Notes: a model not told the origin generated them from the letters alone. DNA of 64,000 nt from Rhodeus uyekii (GCA_037043235.1 JAWRVZ010000013.1:4649501-4713500); one strand, 5' to 3'; counted from the first letter of the stretch, positions 25,895 to 39,215 are shown. Program-made: numbers and translations.

Positions 25895-26054
25895 AAATTA
25901 GGAAAACGTCTTCATCCGTTTGATAACACACATGCTGCAAAAGTTCACAATTCAACCAAACACAGAAACACACTTGTGCACTTTTGTGGTGAGTGCACTT
26001 GTGAACTTTTGCAGCATGTGTGTTATCAAACGGATGAAGACGTTTTCCTAATTT
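25895..26054. repeat. Perfect 56-bp inverted repeat with 48-bp loop
   Basis: Positions 25,895-25,950 are the exact reverse complement of 25,999-26,054 (56 of 56 bases). The 48-bp loop contains GTGCAC twice. A transcript from either strand would fold into a long perfect hairpin. It could be a young foldback element or a hairpin-RNA source. No target-site duplication was evident. Confidence 0.9.
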
Positions 26055-26194
26055 GGAACATTTGGCACAATGAAGTGACAAACCTGCCCAGGACATACTT
26101 ATTGTTCAATGTCTACTTGTCAGTGGTGTTGTCGATGACATGAAAGGTGAGGTTTTCATTTTTGTTGATTTATTGTAACATTGTGATTGCATAT

Positions 26195-26262
26195 ACCGTA
26201 TTTTTCGCCATATAAGACGCTCCGGAACATAAGACACCCAATTTTAAAGGAGGAAAATCTAG
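26195..26262 (+). mobile_element. Terminal fragment of a DNA element (TACCGTATTTTTCG end)
   Basis: A block starting TACCGTATTTTTCGCC and continuing ATAAGACGC...ATAAGACACCC resembles the repeated terminal sequence of a widespread fish DNA-transposon family. No matching opposite end was found nearby, so it is probably a remnant. The assignment rests on memory of the motif. Confidence 0.4.
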
Positions 26263-26950
26263 AAAAAAAGAATCACCACGAGTCACCACGGAAGCAGAGA
26301 ACGCGAGGCTCACAAGTGCGACTGAGAGAAGTGAAACTAAAGCAAGAGAAAGAGGCGTGACTCACAGAGAGTGAAGCGTGAGCACCAAATTATTCTGTTA
26401 TAGAATAAATGGGAAATTTATGCTTGTAGGACATATATGCTTGAGCCTCATTATATTAATAAAATTATTAAAAATCATTACTAAATTAATCTCTGCATGG
26501 GAATAAACAATTAAGCTTGTGGGGTTCTTACGTTAAAAATGTCATATTGAGGTGTGGAGCTCAATTCATATTGACCAACAAAAACATTTCATAAATATTA
26601 TCAATTATAAATATTGTAAATAACATACATTTTTTATTATCATGACAACTTATTTCAGTATATGTGGATTATCTACACAGTGACGTTTTAATACAATTTA
26701 TACTAAAATAATACATTTCATTTACATGAATACTATTTATTAAGTCATTGGATACTGAAATGCATGTCATTGTACATTTGACATATTTCATTGAGTCATT
26801 CTTTGTCTGTTCTCCTGAGTTTTCCTGTGCTCTTGTGTCTGTTATTTTGAGTTATTTCCAAAGTATACTGCTGTGTTTAGATCCAGCCTCTACTCATTCT
26901 TTGTTGCAACCACACTGTGACACACACAAATGTACACACACGTGTATGTG

Positions 26951-26991
<41 letters not shown>

Positions 26992-28714
26992 TTCAAGTAC
27001 AAGTCTAAGTTTAGCTTGTTTATAGTTGAAGGGTTTTTGGCAATACATGTCCTAAGCTTTCTATAAAGGTATAATAATAATGTAATATTACATTTAGACA
27101 TTTATTTCAAAATGTAATGAAACAATTCCCATTTCAATATTTGTCCTATATTGTGGTTTGAAAAAGTATTGCGAATCACATCCTAATTATCTTGGTTTCT
27201 TGTCCCCCTCACCCTTTTCTTTTCTTTTTTGTGACCTGACCTTGCTTCATATGGAATGAGAGTGTGTTTGTAACTGGCATTTTACATCGTCAGTTATTTG
27301 CAGTGACGGTAAACATTTAAATATTTGACAATTTGATTACTGTTTGTTTGCTATTGGTATGCATGAATGATGTCATTATTAATTCTTTATGTGATGGGCG
27401 TGATGCGACTTTAGTTTTATCTTTCTGCATGTGTGCCACATGCATACACACACGCGCACACAGTTTACAGGACTCTCTATAAGCATAATGATTCTTCTAC
27501 TGTAAAAACATTATATTTTATCCTGCTACACTACCCCTAAATCTACCCATCACAGAAAACTTCCTGCATTTTTCTAATTTTTGAAAAGAACAAAAAAATC
27601 AGATTTTTAACCTTCCAAACCATGTTTAGGTTTTATATCCATGTCATTATACACATTTGTGTTCTCATAAACCACAGATACCTGTACACACACACACACA
27701 TAAAGCCTTCTTGTATTTCCTGAATAAATTCCTGCAGCTTTACTAATCACAGCACCCAAGATTATTTTGGCCTAATGTACATCTGTGCAGTTTAATTAAG
27801 AAAGTTTAGCAAAGACTTTGAAAAGTCCCCGTCTGTCAGTCCTAACCTACGCCCCTGGGCGAGCACTAAATCCTCCTAAGGGCCTTTGCTTCTTTCTAGT
27901 TTACACTAATATCTCCCTCATTGAAGACTGGAGCTAACCTCTTTCAACAGAGCTCTGCCATGCCATATAAAACTGCAATACGGGACAAACAGATTAGTCC
28001 ATAGCAAGAAGAAATTCTAGTGGCTGCTTAGATTTGCTTTTTATTCATGATCATTAAATGTTGACAGTTCCTCTGTCATTAAAAGAAGGAAGTTAATTAT
28101 GGCTTTGAAACGTAGTGTAATCACATTCCACAATTCAACAAAATCTGAATATTTGAAAGTAGTCATTTCAACCGGATCGAGGACATATCCATTTCAAACT
28201 GCATGTGAAAGCCCTCTGAATGTGCTTTGTGTTTCTAACAACATCATTTTAAGGCGCAGGATTCTTAGACTAAATTAGAGACCAGGGTCTTTAAATTACA
28301 CCCTGTCCAGACCCTACTCATCTGGCACATTTGGAAACGATGGTTTCAAATGAGATCTCTATTGTTTGAGATATTAAATTGAACTGAGAAGAGCATATGC
28401 TCAATCCTCTTTTTATATGATTGCGTCTCATTTCAATGATTGTATCTCATCTCATTTCATTTACCTATTACTACCACAGCAGAGAAAAGTGACATTTCTT
28501 TAATATCATTCGCTTTTAGACAACAATGAGATTAAATGGAAAGCAAATTTAGAATTTTCCTTAAGTTTCCTAATTGCATGATTATTTCTCCTCTTAATTT
28601 TAGAAGACATCTGTACAGTATCACAAACTCTGCTCAGATTTGTCAGATTTCAATATCAACAATATTTTAAGATGCTATTGAAAGGATATTGAAAGACACA
28701 GAGAAGAGGAAAGA
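26263..28714. other. Intergenic, AT-rich, with (AT)n at 26,952-26,988
   Basis: No gene is recognised. An (AT)n microsatellite of about 37 bp lies at 26,952-26,988, and short CA runs lie near 27,448 and 27,690. The stretch 27,760-28,030 is less AT-rich but has no coding signature. Confidence 0.5.
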
Positions 28715-29245
28715 CAATTTAGTTACAGGACAGTAAACATAGTAGAACCAATAGTAGAACCTTTAGCAGACCGGGCAGGAACCAACACGAAACAATGCTC
28801 AAGATAAACAGAAACAAGAGCAACATAAAAACTGGCAAAACTATGACTAAGGAAGATGCAAACTAACTATATAACTGAACAAACAAGAGAATTCTAGGAA
28901 TAAATGACTGGACCTAAAAACAAATGAGAAAAAACTAAACTGCAGGGAACAAGAGAGACAAATAAGAACTAAAAATCTAGAGAAACAATAAGGTTTGGAG
29001 GAACTGGAGCAAAAGACTAGAACTTGACTAGAGTAAAAAAACAGGAACAAGGGAAACTTGAATCATCAAAAGAAAATGATCAGTCAAGGAAAACTAAATC
29101 TAACACTGACTGATAAGCGCTGCACACAACGTCCACACAACAAACCAGCAAAGACATGAGTGTATATGGAATAGGTGAACACACTCAAGCAAACGAGGAC
29201 TAGATAAGAACTAAACAAGGGGGCGTGGGAACTAGAAGTGAAGAG
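28715..29245 (-). mobile_element. Possible degraded LTR remnant
   Basis: The A-rich stretch, with repeated CTAG and AACAAG words and a GGGGGCGTGGG/GAGGCGGAACAAGAGG block near its right end, resembles the composition of the LTRs at 39,216-39,616 and (reversed) 53,348-53,824. No clear termini or target-site duplication could be placed. Confidence 0.3.
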
Positions 29246-30301
29246 GCGGAACAAGAGGAGCACAATGCAGTCAGGATCAAGCTATCTGCTTGAATTGTGT
29301 CACTCTATACCCCTGTCTGCCAACGATTGTCTCATTTGCTTCTATTTTTATTTCTCTGTAGGAATTTTGTCTTTGGAGCTCCACATGATCACACAGCTCA
29401 CTGTGTTGGAGTGCATGAGCTAAATGCCGATTACATCTTATACAGATGCTTAAATGAAAAATAATGGGATCATCATTAAGCCTACTGAGCTATGAAAGAG
29501 AGATGTCTGAGCAATACAGTTTTCATGTGGGTGCATCCTTTTCCCAGCTGAGATAAAAACCATGGGGCATCATCATTCATCAGCAGGTGAGAAAGGAGTC
29601 AGACAGATGGGTGCGTAAAGGGACGGCGTGTCCTTCCGGCATGGATGTGAAAACTAGTCTTGCCGTCTTGTACTCCACTCCACCCACATGATCCTGCTCC
29701 CTGTGGGACTAACATAACCAAATCAACAGAGTTTCCAAATAGCACTGAACAGGCCAAAGAGAGACAAGTCTAATTGATCACCCTGTCACCACTCTTTATC
29801 GTTAACGGCTTCGTGTCACAGTAACAAATTAGATTGTTTCAGGATGAGACCAATTAATTGTGATGTTAGAAGGGCTTGCCAAGTTCCCTGTGCCAGATGC
29901 AATCGTGAACACCAGTGATTTCTTGGTTTTGCTGGAGCACTCTATCAAAATGCCATTCTCAATTCTGCATCTTTTATAATTTGTAAATGCCTCTCAGAAA
30001 GAATGTGAAAGCATATCTTCACTTTTTTTTCTGGCAGAAAAGAGTCAGGTCATACTTTTGCACATCTGTGTTTTTATTGAAACTAAATGGCAACGTGCCA
30101 GATCAACACCACCACTGTACAAACCAACTATTAGAGACACACTTGTGTGAAGATCAAGGCCAGATCAGACAGTTTTAAGAGGGAGGAGAGGGGCAATTTG
30201 AAAGAATAGGAAAACATTTTTGAGAAACTTTACCACTATATATTTTGGCCGTAGGATTCAAAGAACCAGTTATCAGCTCTGATTCTGGATTTAAAAACTA
30301 T
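29246..30301. other. Intergenic, no gene recognised
   Basis: Only short open frames without recognisable domains are present. No RNA gene or repeat could be supported here. Confidence 0.45.
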
Positions 30302-30955
30302 GGTAACACTTTATTTTTGATGGTCACCTTTAGACATTCTGTTGACTATAAGTAACATTGCATCTACATGTCAACTAACTCTCCAGAGTATTTGTAGACT
30401 GTTTGCTTAATATATACAATACTTTATTTTGATGGTCCCCCAACCTACATTCTACTAACTATAAGTAACTTTACTAGTACATGTCAAATTATTCTATAAC
30501 CCTAACTCTAAAGGCACTGATATGCAACGTTCTTTGCTTAGGAGTAAAACGAAGTTCGAAAAATGTGACCATGTACTGTTAGTGAACATCTGATGCTGCC
30601 CACACTTCTGAGAGCGACGTTTGGATGAATATGTAAATATGTGCTGCGCGCTTTCCTGTCAATAAGAAAACAGGCACACAAAAAAGTAGAGAAAACGGCA
30701 ATAATCATGCATTTGCATGAGCTCTGCAATTCGGCACTCTAGTAAAGCCATGTCACATTTATTCATACAGCCCTTTATACAATAGCTGATTTTGTTCAAA
30801 ATTTTGTCATATCAGTTTTTTTTTTCAATTTCGCTTGAAGTATATTGGTATAAGAGTCTACTGATATTCAACTAATACTCTGAGAGTCAGTTGACATGTA
30901 GGTGCAACGTAGCTTATAGTCAACCGATTGTCTGAAGGTGAATTAAGTGTAGCCA
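30302..30955. mobile_element. Non-autonomous element with ~100-bp imperfect inverted ends
   Basis: The left end, TGGTAACACTTTATTTTTGA followed by a block with GACTATAAGTAACATTGCA and ACATGTCAACTAACTCTC, recurs in reverse complement at about 30,855-30,955. A second partial copy of the left-end block (ACTTTATTTTGATGGTC) lies at 30,420-30,500. The arms are about 100 bp and diverged. This is a repeat type familiar from fish genomes; no transposase is present and I do not assign a superfamily. Confidence 0.6.
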
Positions 30956-33900
30956 AATATCGTTAATGAAATGTAATCATGACTAAAAGTATTGGAAATT
31001 ATAGAATTTCGTCTGTCAAGTATTTAGGATTTTTACTTGTTTACCTATAACCTATTTAGAAAAGAGTTGCTGGAGACATTACCAAGATGGGTGGGGAATA
31101 AACTAACTTGCCTGAAAGAGACTTTGGCCATAACCAGTCCAATCCAATCCAGCATTTCAAAGACATCATGCTGCATTTGTGAGGTTTCCAATGTAATCTC
31201 TCCTACTCTAGCAGATATAATTTCCCCATGGATTAATTAAGGACCTAAATGACCTTTTACGTGTGTGTCCCATGAAGACAAAGCGCAGTGTTTTTAAGAC
31301 AAATCCGCACAGCTATCCGCATGTCGGTCTGAGGTCTTGCTGGCTGCATATCATTACATCACCAAGTTGCTCTGTGCTAGAAGACAATTAATATGCCATG
31401 TGTGGCAACAAGCACATCCGAGCTTAGTATTTCAGAGGATCCTCCTACAGGTAATTGCTTAAGTTAACCGCTTGGTATCACAGGTGCTAATGCGTGTTCA
31501 TCCCGGGGCTCATACTTTTGATGTCTCGAATTGAGGAGTGTCATCATTTATTAATGTACTTGCAATACGTAGCATGTGAAATGCCATGTTACCGCTTCGG
31601 CATTGTTTACTTGTGATTTAAGCTCCAAGAGACATCTTTTGTTATGTAAATCAATCCCACAGCATGATATTCTGCCATAGATTCAAGGTTATTACAGCAC
31701 ATATTCTTCCTGTTGCTGTGTTAGGACCATTTTCATTCACTGTATCATGAGAATCTCGAAGACTAGACAAAGATTATGAAATATACAATGAAGAGAGATG
31801 TTACCATTCAAAATTTAAAAAAAGATTGACTGCATGGTTGGATGCTTCACATTAGCACTTTCTTGAGTGTCCTTGAAATGAAAGAGCATGCAAAGTTACT
31901 TCTGTCATTTAGAGATCTGGTTGCGTGACCAGCATACATCTGACCCTGTTCTGGAAATTATTCACACACTCACATATTGGAGCTAAATGAGAAAAGCTTG
32001 TGAGAAACAAACCCTGTTGTTGTTATTATTATGGCAATTAAGCTATTAAGGCAATTTTGCTGTACATCTTAAAACTCAATATGTTGTGCAGCTGAAATGG
32101 TGGCAGAATTGGAAACGCAAACCGTTATCAGGTTGAAACATTAGATGCATTTTGCTCGAAAATTAGATTAGGCTTGGAACAAGTGGAACTATCTGAATGC
32201 TTCGATTTTTAGTTGTAAAAAAGTCCAACAGCAATTTGTTTCTGCAGCTTTGAGAACAGAGACCTAATGCTGTTAACTGCAGGCCAATTGATTCCATTGA
32301 GTTGCGTTGAGAAAATGTATTGGCTCAAGCCAAATTCGCACAATAATGGAAAGTGATGAAAAGTCATTTCTATGCAAATTGTGTTGACAAATGCATTCTA
32401 TATTTCCTGCTTATTGTGAAGATCTAAATTGCTTTGCCTCACTCTTATTGAATTGAGACCTAAATTATCGTTTAATCTAGTTGTGCTGTGATCTACTTTC
32501 ATGGGGCACTGCTTTAATTGGTTGTTATTGCGTTCTGTTGGCTTCAACAGCATGGATGTGTATGGAAAGGATATTTCTCCATCAATAAACAGCTTTCCTG
32601 TTCCTCCTCCCCCACTCCTGGAAACCATTAAATAGTCCGGTCCATGCTCTCCTGCGTAACGTCATCAGCGTGAAGGAAGATGGGAGGATTACCAGATTAG
32701 ATTGACTGCAAAAATGCACACTAGTAGCACCCTTTTCTGCCTTGGTGTGTGTCATAGTGTCTCTAGTTCCTTTTGAACCGCATAAATTCTCCATTTTTCC
32801 ATCACATCTCATTTCCATTGGGGAAAAACTCTTGCCCCATGTAATAGAACAGTTCACTTCGGATCAATTCCATTACAACTAACACCTGAAGCTCATTTCT
32901 TGAATAAACAGGCCATAACCACTGTGCTATAGTTAATAGTATTTTTCTCTTTCATTCTAGATGCAAAGAAATGCACAATAGCCAGTGTTACCTGTCAGAT
33001 TTCAGTCATTCCACAACAAAACGGTGTCCACAAAGAGATAGCGTCTCTGACAGTTGCTTCTATTTTCTGTGATTGACATTGTCTGTGCTGACAGGGGGTG
33101 GCATGTCGAGGATGGGAGGACAAGGCTGGATGTCACAATCCATTGCTGTCATCGTACTGTGAATGGAGACACAAGACAGTCAAATAGACATGCCAGTGCT
33201 GAAATGAACATCATAAAAGCCTGCAGGCAATGTGTCAGCCATTTTGATTACAATGTTGACTGTTAAATCTAATAAGTTGCCATGTTGCTTTTTATCTTGG
33301 TTTGTCATGTATCTGAATGTTTTGTTTATGCCATCAGGCGATCTGCTAAACTTACAGATGGGAATATGCCTGAAGCAAATGAACATCAACAGATTGAGTC
33401 TTCAGTCAATCATCTTATTGTTATGGAAGCACGAGGATGGATTTCACAGGAACTTCATATATAAGCTTACAATTAATTTCCATCTATTATTAATTGAATT
33501 GGATAGTCTACATACTCATATCTTACCTGTAGTTTTAGCCGATGTTGTAAGATTTACTGTACACCTTTCCAATAGTTCTAGTAAAATAGGCATCTTTTTT
33601 ATATAAAGAAGTCTGCAACTCACACAATAATTAAAACAAATGAAAATCACATAGAAATGTATTTGAGGAATATTCAGACACACCCTTATTTGTCAGTACC
33701 TCTAATGTGCTGTTAGTCTTTACCAAAGGTTTTGCAATCATTTCAGAAGTGAAGGGGACAGAAATATCAAGTGTAATACTAGTTTATATTTTTTTTCTAA
33801 ACTGACCTGTCTAATTGATTAGCTTTTATTTTTTCTTATCTCTTGCTTTTAACTGGCAAATAAATCAAATACACTACTGAACGATACCTAATCCTTTTTA

Positions 33901-35130
33901 AGCTATAATTTTTCATATATTGTCCTAATGATGATTTTAACAGATTTTATGTACTAAAATGGGTACCTGTAATGGGTCATATCATCCCTCTTGAGCCTCT
34001 ATCTCCCCCTGATTGGCAGTGTCTCTCCGTATCCTCAAAAAAGTTGTAATTTTCTGCATGTCTTCACATCTGAAAATATAATTTATTTTATAGTGTAAGC
34101 TGTTAGCCAATGTGCTACCAACAAATGCATGTGGACAGAGTGATTAACGAGGTGTATTAAACTAAGCCACCCATCTCTGACTGAACTACTCTTTAAAGCT
34201 CCCTCAAGTAGGAACTGACTTGTTCAAGGCTAGATAACATTACAGTAACAGATGTTATCAGTTGCCTAACTGGCTATGTTATATCTAGATAAAATAGCAA
34301 GCTATAAAATTTACGATATTTTTCTGAATAACGTACGTAATTATGATGCACACTTGCCCTAAAAAAAGTGAGGGAGACGAATTTACGTTTTACTAAAAGT
34401 GCCTAGTTGCAATAATAGGTTAAATAACAGCAATTAGCGTTAATTAACGTCAACCAAAACACAACTAAATGCTTAATATAAAAGAATAGGCTAATTAATC
34501 AATACAATAAATTCGTGAAAAAAATCGTTCTCTCGCATATAAACCAGTATATATATCTAGTTCAAGTATATGTTCCAGTTCAGAAATAACCCGTAAAGGT
34601 GAAGCGCTAACTGACAATCAAATATGTGATTACTAACCTATATGAAATTCTTAGCGCAAAAAACAGAGCACAATGCTGGTGATTCCTCTCTCGCTCTCTA
34701 GTGCGCAGGTGGGGAGGGTGAAATCTCAGTTTGAAGTCTCAGTCTTCCTCATTTCAAGCGACCACAGCAGCGCCTGTCGGACCATCATCTCAGTCCCATC
34801 ATTCGGTGCAGATTTGAGAAACCATTACACCTACTTTATTGCACCTTCATTACACCCACAAGCTATTCACGTGACCAAAACAATGACCTGTTGTTATTTT
34901 TGGCACTGTTTCCTCCGCTGAACGACTGAAGACCTATGAGCATCTTCTCAGGCAACGGAGCGACTGGCGGAGCGCAGGACGGGATGGGATCGCAACAGCG
35001 CGTTTAGTTGAGGGAAATGGGAAGTTTAAACGTTCGTGGACTGCGGCTACAGGATAAAAACCACACGAGGAGCGGCTTTAAAGCAAGTTTAAAAAGTAAT
35101 AATCTGCAATAATACAATAATCGCCTCTGA
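30956..35130. other. Intergenic DNA and b3gat2 5' flank
   Basis: No gene is recognised in the AT-rich part. From about 34,930 the sequence becomes GC- and CpG-richer, which fits a promoter and 5' leader region of b3gat2. No TATA box could be tied to a start site and the transcription start is not determined. Confidence 0.4.
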
Positions 35131-35400
35131 ATGAACTGCTCTGTTTGTGGCGGACTGTTAATTCTTCACATTAAGCATTTCTGGTTCCTCGGGCACGATG
35201 AAATCCATCTTCTACACTCGCTTTTTCATCCTTCTCCCGTGGATTTTGATAGTGATCATCGTGATCGACATCGATACGAAGAGGCTGTCTGTTCGGAACA
35301 CGGCCAGCTTCTATTTGTCTCGGCTGGGAAATGTGCAGCAGCAGCGGCAGGTCGTCAGGACGACTCGGACCAGCAGCAGCAGCAGCAGCAGCGGGAGTAA
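35131..35400 (+). CDS. Upstream ORF overlapping the b3gat2 start
   Basis: An ATG at 35,131, 67 bases upstream of the b3gat2 ATG and in another frame, opens an 89-codon frame. The frame runs over the main start codon and ends within b3gat2 exon 1. If the b3gat2 mRNA begins upstream of it, this uORF would reduce initiation at 35,198. The peptide resembles nothing I know; any role would be regulatory and is inferred. Confidence 0.3.
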   Translation: MNCSVCGGLLILHIKHFWFLGHDEIHLLHSLFHPSPVDFDSDHRDRHRYEEAVCSEHGQLLFVSAGKCAAAAAGRQDDSDQQQQQQQRE

Positions 35401-35761
35401 CGCCACATCTCTCCCGGTCATTTATGCGATCACTCCCACTTACAGCCGAGCGGTGCAGAAAGCAGAGCTCACCCGCTTGGCAAACACGTTCCGTCAGGTT
35501 CCGCAGTTCCATTGGATCGTGGTGGAGGACTCGAACTCCCACACGGAGCTGGTTTCTCGGTTTCTTGCCCGGTCTGCTCTGCGATACACTCACCTGAATG
35601 TGTTCACCCCGCGCAGGTTCAAGCGGACGGGGATGCCCCGAGCGACCGAGCAAAGGAACTTAGCGCTCGGATGGCTCAGAGGACACCGCGTGTCCAAAGA
35701 TAAAGGAGTCGTTTTCTTCGCGGATGATGATAACACTTACAGCCTTGAGTTATTCGAAGAG
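35198..35761 (+). CDS. b3gat2: b3gat2 exon 1: galactosylgalactosylxylosylprotein 3-beta-glucuronosyltransferase 2
   Basis: This gene encodes the Golgi type II membrane enzyme GlcAT-S, of the GT43 family, which transfers glucuronic acid from UDP-GlcA to terminal galactose (HNK-1 epitope synthesis). Exon 1 gives residues 1-188: a short cytosolic tail, a transmembrane anchor at about residues 9-24 ([15 protein letters not shown]), a Ser-rich stem with seven serines (59-65) and an NAT glycosylation sequon at 68-70, then the catalytic domain with YAITPTYSR (76-84) and the DDD metal/UDP motif at 176-178. The start has A at -3 and an in-frame TAA at 35,159-35,161. The exon ends at a GTAAAT donor in phase 0. 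The N-terminal sequence and linkage to smap1 point to B3GAT2 rather than B3GAT1 or B3GAT3. The joined exons give 314 residues, close to the human length. Confidence 0.95.
35376..35394 (+). repeat. Coding (CAG/AGC)n run in b3gat2 exon 1
   Basis: A trinucleotide run read in the AGC frame gives the serine tract of the stem region. Its length could vary between individuals without touching the catalytic domain. Confidence 0.7.
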
Positions 35762-36556
35762 GTAAATACGACTTCTTGAGATGCCTATTGGTTTTTTTTC
35801 CCACTCAGTTTAGAACTGCAGCAAGGCTTGATATGAAATGTGGAAAATTATCTATTTTCTATATTTGCTGAGAAAAGCGATCACAACAGAAACGTTCAAT
35901 TACAAACAGTGCCACATCATAGTTGCTTAAATACAGATATGTCTAGAGCTCTTAAGAAACCTATCCTGGCCAGCGGTGCTCAACGCCATGAATCTATGGT
36001 ATTCTATGTCGAGATATGGCTGGGACTAGTGGTTATTCTGTTGCTAGGGTGTTACTAGGCAGTTGCTATACCACTCCTGGGTCTCTCAAGATATTCTCAT
36101 CCTGATGTGATGAGCCATTGAAAAGAGTCATGACTGTCTATACATTAACTGAAATGTTGCAGGATGAGTTCGTTGTTTGTTTGTTTTTTCATGAAGAAGC
36201 ATATTCATATATAGGCTACCCATTTTATTTTTTTTCATCAAATGAGAAATATATCATCTATAAGGCCAGGGGAAATGTTTATAAATGGGGAGTTGGAGTT
36301 GGAGGTTGGAGTGTGGTTTACCAGGAGTGATGTACTGTATCGGCACAACTCGGAGGCCCTACTATATTTGCCTTGAAATATATCTGCACTGTAAAAATTC
36401 AATAAAATAAAAAATTATAGCAGCAATTAAACTTAAAGCTGCAGTTACAACAAAATGGTGCCATGGTCAAGACAATTTAAGCTCTCTATTATCACTGAAC
36501 AGCAAGATGTTTTAGTCCTCCACAATATTGTTGCATCACTTAAATGTATAGTTTAG

Positions 36557-36560
<4 letters not shown>

Positions 36561-36610
<50 letters not shown>
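36561..36610. repeat. (AC)25 microsatellite
   Basis: An uninterrupted 50-bp AC run in b3gat2 intron 1. Confidence 0.95.
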
Positions 36611-36613
<3 letters not shown>

Positions 36614-38802
36614 CATTATAAGTTAGGCATTGATAAATAACTAGCAATACCTCTGGTAACCGGGGTAAACTCTGGTAACATCTGTCCCCATGGAGATTCA
36701 TGCCATTGCTATGTATTTCTCATGAGTCTCTAAAAGTGCAGTGGTTGACGCACATAAATGAAGGCGCCCCAGTATACTGTGTAGCCAAGCAGAGTGAATT
36801 AACCCAGTTTAAGACAGTGGAAGTCAAACAGCAACGACAAAGTGTCCTGACAGCTCGGAAATTAGGATTTGTCTGTTTAACCGGCTGTCTGTGGACGACG
36901 GACGAGACAGATAACACATCGAAGTGATGAGAGGAGAGACACTTAATTTGAGGCTCTGTCTTACAAAGGTTGAGTTTTTCTACATATATCCACATTTAAA
37001 ATGTTTTTTAATGTGTGAGAGATTTCTACAGATAAGATTTTGATAAAGTCACTTGGATACTGGCAATTAATATCGGGGTGTAAACACACACCCTATTATT
37101 GGAATTTCAGCCAATTAATATCGAAGTATAAGCAGTAGGGTTAGATAAGTTCTCTCAAAAATGAATTTTCTATCGTTATTTACTCATCTTGTCATTTCAA
37201 ACCCATATTTTTCATTGAAAAAGGGAGACATTTTAAAGAATCTTTACACAGCTCTTTTGCAAATAAATAACATAGATGTCAAGCTCCAAAAAGGACAAAA
37301 CAACAGTATGAAATTCTTTGAACTACAACGTTTTTAGGCTTTTTTTTTCCGTTTTGGAGTTTGACCAACATGGCCCCATGTTTCTTTCCACATGAGGTGA
37401 GTAAATAATGACACCATTTTAATTTTTGTTTGAACCATCCCTTTTATCTTCCCAATCTCATGAGAAAACAACTATTTTACAAGGTGACAAAATCATATGA
37501 ATTCATACGGAAACGTGCAATTTTCAGACAAATTCATGAAGGTCCACACATTAACCAAACCGTCAGTGAGGCATAAGTTTTAATGAAAATGTACAAATGA
37601 AAAAATGTACAAGAGAACAAATTATGCAGCAATACACCAATACCTTAAATAGTCACAAATTACCATGTGAGTGTGTTGCTAAAAATCAATGTCTGAAGAT
37701 TATTAATTTCTTTTATTTGTCTGGAGAGTATAAAAAGGGCACCAGGAAGCTGATGGCAGTGATAAGGGGATAGAAGTGGTTTCCTCCACTGCATTACACT
37801 CAGTTCTATCTACAGTAACACAAAATCTCCTTCTCTTTCTTGGCTGTTGTCCACACCCGGCATTTATAGCTCATCGTCTCATTTATCATTAATTATTCTA
37901 CCCATCTTTTACCTCATCTTTCTCCTCCTGTTTTAACCATTCTCTTTTCCTCTGCCACAGGTCTTATTGCCCTCCTTATTTCTTCAATGCTTGTTTTGTG
38001 AATCCCTCCCTCCCTCTGCCTCTCTCACCATTTCTCCAGAACACAGCCGGACATGTGGATGAACACATGGAACGGCCCCTGAGGGGTAGAGCGCAGTGTC
38101 AGTATGCTGATGACCTCTGCTCAGCTCAACACAAACACATTACACAGCACAACAATGAGAGTCATTTGGCCACTTTCAACAGCTAGTGCTTCATAATGAC
38201 AAATATTAATGGCACATAGGAAATAAATTCATTTAGCACATACTGTTTTCCCCAACGAGAAATGCTACAGCTCGAATGATTCATCCTAAGGCGACAGTAA
38301 CATAAAAGAGCTGCTTTGCAAACTCTCAAAATTGGCTAGAAATGCACAAGCTAGTACAGAGATGTGACAGATGCAGAGAAACAATTGAGTTTTTTTTATA
38401 AACAAAAGTTTAGTAGGAAATACTGTACAGTGCGCTAATGATCATCCTTCAAGTGCTTGTGGAAAGATTGTCTTCACCTGCTTGAATAGAGAGTGGAAGA
38501 TCATTTTGTGTTAAAATGGGTTTTTCATCAAACATGCAAATAAAACAAATAAAGTAGTTCATTTATAATTATAATACAAGAAGATGAAAAGCAATTTGCC
38601 CAACACAAAATGGAGCGTGATATAATCAATCACAAACCAGCCAATCAGAACAGTTCTCTGTTTGCGTGACTCTCACACTTGCATTTTCAAGTCTAATGTA
38701 ACGCTTGGCCAGACTGCCTGCTTTTCCTTTTGAAATGTGAGAGTCATAATATCCACAACCACCCTCTCCTTGTTCATGTTTAATATACACAAAGACCAGT
38801 AC

Positions 38803-38965
38803 TTAAAGGGATAGTCCACCCCAAAAAAATCATTTACTCACCCTCATCTCGTTCCAAACCTGTATAACTCTCTTTCTCCTGTGGACCACTTTTTTTTTTC
38901 GAGGAAGTCAATGGGAACCAAAACTGCTGGATTGCCAACATTCTTCAAAATGTTTGGAATGACTT
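38803..38965 (+). repeat. Cyprinid interspersed repeat (AAAGGGATAG type)
   Basis: The block begins TTAAAGGGATAGTCCACCCC and continues CATTTACTCACCCTCATCTC, then TTCCAAACCTGTATAACT and a GTCAATGGGAACC block. It is a diverged copy of a very common zebrafish and carp short inverted-repeat DNA element. The matching right end is not complete. Confidence 0.65.
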
Positions 38966-39073
38966 GAGAGTATGTAAATGATGGCAGAATGTTCAGAATG
39001 TACAGCCAGACTAAAAAAGAAATCAAACAACCTACGAAATGCAGCGTTGCTTGTTGTGATCTATTAGGACAAA

Positions 39074-39215
39074 AATGCTTTACATTTACATTTTACATTT
39101 ATGCATTTGGCAGACGCTTTTATCCAAAGCGACTTATATTGCATTCAAGGAACACATTCAGTTCTTGCTTTCCCTGGGATCGAACCCATGACCTTGGTAT
39201 TGTAAACACTACTGC
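39074..39215 (-). mobile_element. tRNA-derived SINE, 5' half interrupted by LTR element
   Basis: On the minus strand the tRNA-like head carries a perfect B box (GGTTCGATCCC), and the 3' tail reads AAGCGACTT/GGATAAAAGCG in L2-like form. The element breaks at 39,215; its remaining head resumes at 41,303 after the LTR retroelement. It aligns end to end with the intact copy at 59,988-60,125. Confidence 0.75.

Noticed and set aside
26748..27101. Frames with Ile-Tyr repeats near 26,950
   Set aside because: They are produced by the (AT)n microsatellite.
35171..35653. A 160-codon - strand frame opposite b3gat2 exon 1
   Set aside because: It is the shadow of a GC-rich coding exon; the + strand frame has conserved family motifs and splice sites.
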